A stretch of 64,000 nucleotides of DNA from Trichostrongylus colubriformis (lineage: Eukaryota > Nematoda > Chromadorea > Rhabditida > Trichostrongylidae): the NCBI GenBank assembly GCA_963978905.1, contig OZ022260.1:20138334-20202333 (forward strand). Direction: 5' to 3'. The position numbers and the translations under genes are program-made. Positions 56,701 through 64,000 of this stretch are shown piece after piece (the first letter of the stretch is position 1; each line of letters opens with the position of its first letter). The notes under the pieces were generated by a model. It was not told where the DNA came from. It did not search any database and saw only the letters and a program-made list of their open reading frames with translations.

Positions 56701-59700
56701 TTTTCGAGGGCTTTCTCTTCGGAAAGTTCGAGTGACTTCAAGTTGTTACCGACCACTCGCAATTCCTCTTCCAATTCGACGATCTTGCTGTACTAACGGT
56801 TACTTATCGGGTCCAATATTAATTTGAAAGCGATTTATTTATAAACTTATCAAGTAAACCATGATGTGTAATTAAGCAGGAAGTGCCAAAAAATGAGAAA
56901 TCGCCAATTAACTCACTTTTCTCCGGCTTCAGCACGTTCTTCGGCTCTTTCAAGATCAGCTTCAACCATGGCCAATTTACGGGCGACCTAGAAAGTTTCC
57001 AATGAAATATCCGTACCATTGTATTCAGACAAAGCACACTCTGAGACGATAGGTTATGGGACTGGCAAAGCATGCTGGATAAGTATGTAGCCTGGTCTTA
57101 GAGAAGACCAGGATGTTAGAAATGTCACTCCTTGGGTGAGACTCGTTGCCTCGCCTCATCGTATTTTCGGTCGGCTTCCTCTGCAAGCATTTGGGCTTCT
57201 TTCAGTTGAGCTTCAATCGTGTTGGCACGCTCCTCATCTTGGAATGAGCGGTTCTCCATCACTTTGCGTACACTGAACCAATTTTTGTGCATACGTGTGC
57301 AGGTAGTTAATGGCTATTCTACGTGCTCATCAATGTTGGCCTCCATGGGGTCAAGCATGGCACACTCCGTGTGTGCGACAGAACGCTCGAACTGAGTCAG
57401 TTCACACGCTCGCGCGTGATGTGAGCCTTGCTAGACCGTTGTGACGTACAGTCAATTCACAACGGTCTAGCAAGGCTCACATCACGCGCGTTGAAAGGTG
57501 ACCCATTCCGATTGTCCTGTCACACACCCTGCTACTGCTACTTAACGAAAATGTTTCTGGAATGCTATGCTTATAAAGGAAGGAGAGCATTTAGTTGACC
57601 ATCGTTGATATCGAACAAAAGTGAACACCTTTAATCTTACCCTTAGAGAACAAAAGGGTCAGGGTAGTGGGAGGAGCTGTGGGCGGTGCTTGACCCCACT
57701 TGGCAAAGGTGATGACAGCTAAAGCGATATAAAAATGCCCTGCATACCTCCCGCTTGCTTGCAATTTCCGATTTTGTGACGGACAAACACACATAGTACA
57801 ACAATACGGAAAAGTACACAAGTTAGAAGTAAGCATTGTCATGTGATCGGGTAATCCGTTACCTTCGTGACGGGGTTAATGAGATTAGCGAGCACGGCAA
57901 ATACCTCTTCACTCTTGCTCTCTGTTTCATGCAGTAGAGCTTGAGCTTCACGTAGTTTCGTTTCGAGCTCAGCACAACGATCCTCATCCACATCCACGCG
58001 ATTCTCCAACGATCTTCGAGCTCTGTCAGAATCAAAACCGTTAGTCTACACACGCCACACCCACTCAAAAAGTTTATAGAAATGTTAAAGCTGTTGAAAT
58101 TTAGTGGGAGAAGTTTTAAACAGCTTAAAAGAGATGGTAACAAGAAGAAGTTCTCCATGGTTGATGAAATCCGTTGGGATGAGATATCCATGCAGGCGGT
58201 TGTTGTACACACACATGCACATATAGAGGGAAACGTCACAGTCATCGAGCGAGAACTGGTTCGGACCTCTTCGTATTTGCGATCAGCATCTTCGGCGATC
58301 ACTTTGGCCTCGTCGACTTGTGTTTCGAGGAAGTTCGCACGTTCCTCGTCCTGTTGCGAACGTGTCTCCATCGACTTACGAGCGCTAGACAACACAAATC
58401 AACACAGGACACCGGTACTGGACAACATGTATACACCACTAATCTCAGTTTATGACCGCTTAAATCTCCTGGCGGACCTTGTCAAACCAACCACCAGGAT
58501 CTCATAGCCTCGTAAAAAAAAGTAGTGCAAAAATGCGTTGGTGGATGACACCGTACCCGTTCACAGATTTTTGCGGTCATACTGCGGTTCACATATATGT
58601 ATGTCACACTGGACAGTATGAGTTTTCACGTCTAATAAGTAACGAATAAGCGAATCACAATTTGACGAGCACTCGACGAGGACGATATGGGCAAGCGGTC
58701 GGCAGCCGGCGGGCACATTGGCCATCGCCACCAACCGCTCGGACTCGTCGACATTGTGAGTGGCCTCTTCGAGTTTTTCAGTGGCGATCTTCAAACGTTC
58801 TTCAGCACGTTCAAGCTCTTCTTCGAGAAGAGTCATGCGACGGTTCAGGGCAGCTACCTCTGCCTCAGCCTGTAATGATTAGCGGGGAATGCATGAACGT
58901 GAATCATCTAAAACTAACCGTTCAGCCTCATCGGCCGCTTTTGATGCCTCTTCCAATTTAGAAGTGGCAATCTTCAGACGATCTTCAGTACGTTCCAAAT
59001 CCTCCTCCACCAACACAATACGACGATTCAATGCTGCCACTTCAGCTTCCGCCTGGAGGAGCCGTAATCTTTACAACGATGAAAGATCTGCTGGGTAAGG
59101 GTAAGGGTAAGGGTTTACCTATGCTGGAATTCTAGTCTCAATCGGTTATGGGTATTGGCAAATAAATTTCTCACTTATCTAGCTAACAAACGCGAAAAGA
59201 ACGGCGTGGAAGCTTTGAAGGCAATCGATTTCCCCGCATCGAAGAAAGTACACAAGTGCAAACGGAGGGAACTGATTTTTAAACATGATTCACATTCGTT
59301 TGCTTCTCAGCAAAACATCGATTTCGAGTTGGCCTTTGCTTTTTTTCTCTACTTCGGGTGTAACCGCTACACGTCCTAGTTACGCTGGCTCTGATAATAT
59401 GTTTTATGGCTGACCCATGAGCCTTAACCCACTTTGGACCGTTGAACTACCGTGAGAGCCTCGTGGAACTTCTAGTATTCACTTCTCCCATGTTTATCTA
59501 CGACAATTCCTGCACTTCTAAAAATAATATGCAAGATTGCCAAACGCTCGAATGCACTGAAAGTGCACTCATTCTAGTGACAAGGAACTAGCTGGCGAAT
59601 TGTCAGAGTACCCTGAAGAGGTGTACCACTTAGAGTACAGTTTGGATAAATTGCAGGGCATGCACTGTACTTCAGGCAGCTTTCGCAAGCGATGTTATAA

Positions 59701-61682
59701 GACCAATGCACATCCAATCAGTTCTACAAATTCCAATGAAAACCCAAGGCATGGCGTATTCAAAAGCTATTCGTGTAGCAAGTTAAGTGCTGACATCACT
59801 GAGCCCTTATCATTCAAAAAGAATGGCAGGTGCACTCCCAAAGTATTGTAATCAGTGTCACCACCGTTTTTGAAAACACTTTTTAGTGTGAAGTATTGCG
59901 AAGTACATAGAAGTATCACTTCGTACAACCTCTATTCTCCGAGCATATTGCGTGACTAAGCGATGAGATAGCTGTGTTATCCGCTAGTCGTGCTTCACTG
60001 CAGATTGGAGACTATAACACGGGGGAGGGGAGGGGGGGGGGGCAAAAGAGATTCGAATCTGCATGCATTAAATTATTCTTGGAAGACGGGTAGCGTTCGC
60101 CAGTACTCTACGTCACCCTTGCCACTCCCACAAGCCGCATGCGCTTGCAAACCAGTTACAGGGAAAAAATCCCCAAGTATTGATTCTGGTGACGCTATTT
60201 CAAAGTATTTCACAGAGCTGATTTAAATGACCGAGGTTTCGAACACCCGGTATTTTCAGATAATATGAAGCCTTCGGCAAGGCGGTGAGAGAGTGCCCGA
60301 AAAGGTTTCGCCGCTCTCAAAGTGAAGGGAGGGGACTATGGGCAGGAACTACATGAAAGATCTGTAAAGGTCCTTAGACAAAGTCTGGCGCATTAGCGTA
60401 GTGGATACGGGTTCTGCTTAGCTGGCACACAGTTACACGATCAATCCGTTTCCTAACCATTTAATCACTGACCGTTAGTTTAGCCTGTGCACTGCGACGG
60501 TTCCAAAGACTTTTGCCCACAAAGGCCCTACTGTTCTTTCCCCTCAAACTACGATCCATAGTAAACCCCAATCGGTTTGAATTTTCGGAAAACTGATAAA
60601 TGTGGTTCGATTCAAAGCGCTGGAAACGTCAGTCATCGAAATTACACCGCAAAAATTTCCACTGCACTTTGAGTTCTCGCTGTTTTCAGGCCGGAGAATT
60701 AACGCGTTGAGCCGTCCCGTTCGCTACAGCAGGGCAGCCCAGACTGCTCTGAGCAGCCATGCCCGGGGACCGGATACTGTGTTGTGAAAAGCGGTTAAGA
60801 GTGTGGTGAAGGGTGAGGTGGGGAGAGGGGGGGGGGCACTCTTCAAACATGCGGCCGAGCAAGAGAATTCCACGGATTCATCATAGGCACTCACTCAATC
60901 CTCGTCTCTTCTCTTCCCTTCTCCTCACACACGCAGTACTTCACAAACGTAAACACTTCAACATCAGCGAGTTTCCGCTTGGCACTCTGCCCCAATTACA
61001 ACCACAGCAATGTATCCGCGGTGCGATATACAGAGGCGCGCGCGATGAGGAGAAGAATGCCTACACACTTGGATTGGTCTATAGTGAACGTTGTGTGGTG
61101 TGCTGGTTTCCCATACATAGCTCCACCATAAGTGTGGCTGCTATGAACAACTGCTAGCTAGACGGCTTGATTTATATCTGGTTTTGGCCTTGCGTAGAAC
61201 AAGAATGGCAATGATTGAAACATCTGCGTCCACCCGCCTCTTCGAATCGATAGTTTAGCTGCATGGAATAGGGTAAAAGGAGTGTGAAGAAAGTGCTCTA
61301 AGCGTTTACAAGTACTTTGCTGCTCTACCACCCGGGCAGATTAACGGCAGGCATCGACTCGTACCTGATGATGCGATTTGAACGGGAAAAAAAGGCGTCA
61401 AAATATTTACACTGAGAATTGTGCTGAGCGATTAAACAGGAAGGGTCTGGGTAGATGGGAACAGATGGTGATAAGGAGTGAAGTAATTATAGACAGTACA
61501 GAGAAAATGGAGCAGATAAGGCTTACATCTTCACGTTTTTTGCGTTCCTCTTCGAGTTGTCGCTGTACCTCGTCAGCCTCGTCCTTTGCCGCTTCAGCCT
61601 CTTCGCGGGCCTGGCGCATTTTCTTCTTGAGGACATCGAGCAGCGATGTCTGCTGAGCGCCTTCCTTGTTCACTTTCGACAT
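53702..61682 (-). CDS. lev-11: Tropomyosin (lev-11), short-isoform start to last exon; alternatively spliced
   Basis: Tropomyosin is a coiled-coil dimer lying along actin filaments, controlling actomyosin contraction and filament stability. The first exon (61,527-61,682) encodes [20 protein letters not shown]..., the known N-terminus of short nematode isoforms. One route, minus-strand order: 61,527-61,682; 134-bp exon (58,919-59,052 or 58,736-58,869); 118-bp exon (58,267-58,384, 57,905-58,022 or 57,155-57,272); 56,917-56,987; 139-bp exon (56,649-56,787, 56,246-56,384 or 55,908-56,046); 55,053-55,122; terminal 83-bp exon (54,663-54,745, 54,259-54,341 or 53,702-53,784). Lengths within each set are equal and phases match, so one member of each is used per mRNA. 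All exons are heptad-rich. The distal 139-bp and last terminal exons are nearly identical to C. elegans muscle LEV-11. Long-isoform first exons should lie beyond 64,000. Confidence 0.95.
54259..54341 (-). CDS. lev-11: lev-11 terminal exon, divergent (ELNGV end)
   Basis: 83 bp after a GGTTTCAG acceptor: [20 protein letters not shown]... ending LTELNGV, TAA at 54,259-54,261. Same length and phase as the other two terminal exons but clearly different sequence in the head-to-tail overlap region. Confidence 0.8.
54663..54745 (-). CDS. lev-11: lev-11 terminal exon, QEIQGS end
   Basis: 83 bp after a TCTGTAG acceptor: [19 protein letters not shown]... ending QEIQGS, TAA at 54,663-54,665. It resembles the alternative C-terminus used in some C. 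elegans LEV-11 isoforms. Confidence 0.88.
55053..55122 (-). CDS. lev-11: lev-11 constant 70-bp exon
   Basis: [20 protein letters not shown]..., flanked by a TATTTAG acceptor and a GTAAGT donor. It joins all 139-bp exons (phase 0) to all terminal exons (phase 1). Confidence 0.93.
55908..56046 (-). CDS. lev-11: lev-11 139-bp exon, canonical ([17 protein letters not shown])
   Basis: [20 protein letters not shown] followed by [18 protein letters not shown], as in muscle tropomyosin. CTACAG acceptor; GTATAG donor. Confidence 0.93.
56246..56384 (-). CDS. lev-11: lev-11 139-bp exon, highly divergent
   Basis: Exactly 139 bp between a CCCGCAG acceptor and a GTCTGA donor, in the same phase as its two neighbours. 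It encodes 46 residues ([20 protein letters not shown] ... [11 protein letters not shown]). The otherwise invariant KIVELEEEL block is absent, while the charged heptad character and the final LKE are kept. The matching length, phase and position between two true versions argue strongly for a real third alternative. Confidence 0.75.
56649..56787 (-). CDS. lev-11: lev-11 139-bp exon, version with [16 protein letters not shown]
   Basis: Starts with the conserved [20 protein letters not shown], then [26 protein letters not shown] acceptor; GTTCGA donor. Confidence 0.9.
56917..56987 (-). CDS. lev-11: lev-11 constant 71-bp exon
   Basis: [20 protein letters not shown] ending GEN/K. CTTTCTAG acceptor; GTGAGT donor. 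It connects the three 118-bp exons with the three 139-bp exons. Confidence 0.93.
57155..57272 (-). CDS. lev-11: lev-11 118-bp exon, muscle-like, with GC donor
   Basis: [20 protein letters not shown] ... EEADRKYDE, as in C. elegans muscle LEV-11. TTCAG acceptor. The exon must end at GATGAG to keep 118 bp and phase, and the next bases are GCGAGG. The intron therefore starts with GC rather than GT. Confidence 0.88.
57411..57490. repeat. Perfect 34-bp-arm hairpin in a lev-11 intron
   Basis: The arms CGCGCGTGATGTGAGCCTTG...(34 bp) are exactly inverted around a 12-base spacer (57,445-57,456). It lies between two mutually exclusive 118-bp exons. It could be a young MITE, or on transcription an RNA stem able to affect splicing or be processed. 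Confidence 0.85.
57905..58022 (-). CDS. lev-11: lev-11 118-bp exon, divergent
   Basis: [20 protein letters not shown] ... [11 protein letters not shown] between a TGACAG acceptor and a GTATTTG donor. Keeps the LENR and DEDR anchor points but lacks the usual ADRKYEE ending and contains a cysteine. Confidence 0.85.
58267..58384 (-). CDS. lev-11: lev-11 118-bp exon, non-muscle-like
   Basis: [20 protein letters not shown] ... [10 protein letters not shown] between a GTCTAG acceptor and a GTCCGA donor. Closest to the exon used in C. elegans short isoforms (RSQQDEER). Confidence 0.92.
58736..58869 (-). CDS. lev-11: lev-11 134-bp exon, muscle-like version
   Basis: [20 protein letters not shown] ... 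[10 protein letters not shown], identical in kind to the muscle version. TTACAG acceptor; GTTGGT donor. Confidence 0.93.
58919..59052 (-). CDS. lev-11: lev-11 134-bp exon, short-isoform version
   Basis: [20 protein letters not shown] ... [10 protein letters not shown], the version found in short nematode isoforms. CTCCAG acceptor; GTTAGT donor. It begins exactly where the KKRED of the first exon needs AEAEV. Confidence 0.93.
59053..61526 (-). other. lev-11: lev-11 intron 1 of the short transcript
   Basis: 2,474 bp without a recognised exon. Contains GGGTAA-type tandem triplicate (59,095-59,115), a G-rich run near 60,016-60,042 and another near 60,823-60,837. Frames here show no family resemblance. 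Confidence 0.6.
61527..61682 (-). CDS. lev-11: lev-11 short-isoform first exon
   Basis: ATG at 61,682, then [20 protein letters not shown] and a heptad-rich run ending KKRED before a GTAAGC donor. No T-rich acceptor directly precedes the ATG, so the transcript probably starts from its own internal promoter. Confidence 0.93.
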
Positions 61683-64000
61683 GATGGCAGTGATGGATAG
61701 ATGGATTCAGATGTAACTGTCACTTCAGAACAGTAGAACAGTAGCCGAAGCGTGACGAGAAGCGTGGAAGCACTTGTGGAAAGTCGCGCGACTGTCAGCA
61801 AATTGTGAGGGCGGAGCTCACTCACTCACACCGCTCTCTTCTGCTCCTCCCCAAGAGATCAAACAAAACGGAAAGCGACTGGCCGAAAAACGTCGAGTTG
61901 CTCTCTTCCGTGGGGCAGCTCCGAATCACTTAAAAATGATAAGCATCGATCGCGATGGTTACTAGTACCGGCAGCAGAAGCGGAATGTAATGGAACAATG
62001 ACCGATACGAAGAGCGGTGATGATGAATCAACGCCAGCAGACCGGTGAAATGACTGAAGAGCACACCGATGAGGTGTGCTGATGCCCCAGCCCCGTCGCC
62101 GAACCGACAGCGTTCATCCGAAGCTTAGCCGTATTACAATCAATCGCACACACGAATCACATCATGCCAGGCACCGAGAGCGGAGCGCTGCATTTTCAAC
62201 GGAAAACGAAGTTTTTTAGATGGCAAAAGAAGAACTGTGAAGCGAGAGACAAGCGAGGGTAACGATACGATTGGAAACATCTGCTGCTGTAAATTCAGAA
62301 AATAACTGGAAATTGCCCAGCCGAGAAGCAGAGGATAAAGGGAGAAGAGCAAGGACAAGGCGAACCGCAAAAGCAAGCCGCCGCTGTGTCGCTGTCATAT
62401 CGCCTTGTCGACCAGAAAAGGAAACGCGCGATTGAGCGGTGTCGCAACGCGGCGGCACCGCCTTGAACGCGACGATCGGCGCGACTCGTGTGAAATTCGA
62501 ATCGGGAATGAAGCGACGTGAGTAAATGCTATCAGTCCTTGTATTTCTGCTTATGCCGACATCAGCACGTCGAATACACTCATGTGTTGGGCAAGCGGGG
62601 CGATCAGTGAATCAGTGTGTCTGCAGACGAATGCCCAATCAAAACGGGCAAACATCGATCGGTCCGTACAGAGATGAAAGAATTCACCAGCTCTCAGTCA
62701 CTGTGTACAATAGAACTACTCGAAAAGAGTGGTGCCGATAATTGCAATGTCCGTACGCGTCACAAGAAAAGAGGGGGAGGCATGCGAATCGCTGAGGCTA
62801 CTGTACTCAACCACCTTGGTCGGCCACATATCGACGGACATAGTGCAGGAGAAACATGGAAAATTAAGCATAAGAGTTCTGAAGCTGTAAATTCAAAGCT
62901 GATCTGAAGTTCGAACTCTGCCAGGAGCTGGAGGTAGCCGCTGATCGTGGTGGCGCAAGGAGGGGAGTGGGTGGTTTGTCTGTGTCTGTGTGTATATGTG
63001 GTGTGTGTGTGAGGCCTTGAATGGATGTTGCGCCCGCGGTGAGTCATTCATTGTTCCTCACAGTGTACCACCGCTCACTGCTGCTATTCTCAATCTTGTG
63101 GTCGCGTTTTCCGCCGTGACTGCCTAAGTGACTTGCACAGTTACGGAGAATCACAGATCTCTACAACCGCCACCTTGCTACGATGGAGAGGCTCTGCTTG
63201 ACGGCTGCTGGTTGGCCGATCAACGAATCGCTGCCGTGGGGTGCTGCTCTTATGTCGTTATCAACCTGCTTCTTGCGCTCTCAAGCTCAGCTTCTGCGTC
63301 ACCAGCCAGAGCCGCATATTTCGCACTCGTCTAACACTGCGGGGGAGCTATGCGCTGCTGCGACAGTGTAAAGCAAACACGCTCTAATCATTACAGCAAA
63401 AGACAGCGAGTTGGGCTAAATAGGAGATCAGTCAAGGGTATCTCGGCGGACGGATCGGATCAGCAAATGACAAGGGAAGAAAAAACGTGCTATTAGCTAT
63501 GGAAGTGAACGATGCTGACCGTTCTTTCCAAAAATAGAACCACCAGCTTCATTAGAGTCAGAAAGCCACATGGACTCACTCTCCTGGAAAGCAGATCCAT
63601 TGAGGATTTCGGGGAAGAAAAGCTTCGGGTAATTTCCATGCAAAGCTCCGAACTCCATATTCTGTTACAGGACCGCTACACAGCAATACTTACAGCTGTT
63701 GAAGTGCAAAAGTGCGAGGGATCCCCTTTGACTGTTGGGAAGTGTTTACTTCGGATTTCTTTGTCACCTAGACTCATCTCTATGATCCTTGTACTTAGTG
63801 AAGTTGAATTCAGACCAACTAGAGTGATGCTGTTAAAACAATTCCATGTAGCCTCACCCAATGTATCTTCAACTACTACAAATTGAAATACAGCTTGTAG
63901 TCCTGCTCAATATCTGGCAGTGCATTGATAATCTAGCGCAGTGGCTGCAGGCGGCGCTTTGCGCCCACATTTCCTCAGGATTGATCCGTTTCGTGGGTCA
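61683..64000 (-). other. Upstream of the short lev-11 start (internal promoter region; intron of the long form)
   Basis: Nothing here matches the long-isoform first exons, which should start MDAIKKKMQ-like. Frames such as 63,512-63,886 (+) are unrecognised. A GT-rich stretch lies at about 62,972-63,015. Confidence 0.5.

Noticed and set aside
59095..59120. GGGTAAGGGTAAGGGTAAGGGT, telomere-like repeat
   Set aside because: Nematode telomeres are TTAGGC; this is a short simple repeat in a lev-11 intron.
63512..63886. 124-codon frame near the window end
   Set aside because: No recognised domain, no splice partners, and a competing frame on the other strand.

Overview
The window is nematode nuclear DNA. 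It most likely comes from a clade V / strongylid (hookworm-like) worm. The reasons are a nematode tropomyosin gene (lev-11) with arrays of mutually exclusive exons, short exons with T-rich acceptors ending in CAG/TAG, a probable spliced-leader acceptor 2 nt before a start codon, and dense Tc1/mariner-, RTE- and foldback-type repeats. Species identity is an inference. Most open reading frames in the window are chance frames in repeats or introns.

Layout. (1) 1-13.7 kb: repeat-rich DNA with no recognisable gene; it holds several copies of short foldback elements. (2) About 13.72-28.47 kb: a giant inverted repeat (palindrome) with arms of roughly 4.8 kb around a spacer of about 0.6 kb (near 22,985-23,602). 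Each arm carries one copy of a two-exon gene for a small predicted secreted protein with its own TATA box (left + strand, right - strand). The left arm was later split by two insertions absent from the right arm: a 1,381-bp mariner-type palindromic element (17,237-18,617, TA duplication, empty site preserved in the right arm) and a 3,126-bp RTE-class non-LTR retrotransposon (19,608-22,733, 16-bp target duplication). (3) 28.5-31.8 kb: a tRNA-like sequence and the decayed remains of a retroelement envelope-like coding region with an internal 193-bp tandem duplication. (4) 31.8-37.2 kb: no convincing gene.

(5) 37.18-51.25 kb, + strand: a complete 11-exon gene for the Sec12/PREB homologue, the ER-membrane WD40 exchange factor for the Sar1 GTPase that starts COPII coat assembly. 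The exon joins are phase-consistent and give about 435 residues, close to human PREB. The last exon, encoding the membrane anchor, lies beyond a 9.85-kb intron full of transposons, including a 1,560-bp Tc1-like element with doubled terminal repeats. Read-through of the last donor would give a different short tail that also contains a hydrophobic segment.

(6) 53.70-61.68 kb, - strand, converging on sec-12: the 3' part of lev-11 (tropomyosin) from the internal short-isoform start. It has two versions of one 134-bp exon, three of a 118-bp exon, three of a 139-bp exon and three terminal exons. One version in each triplet is strongly divergent, and one 118-bp exon uses a GC splice donor. Exons of the long isoform are expected beyond 64,000. 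The two host genes are functionally unrelated (secretory pathway; actin filaments). The most unusual parts of the window are the palindrome with its inverted gene pair, the distant Sec12 anchor exon with an alternative tail, and the divergent tropomyosin exons.
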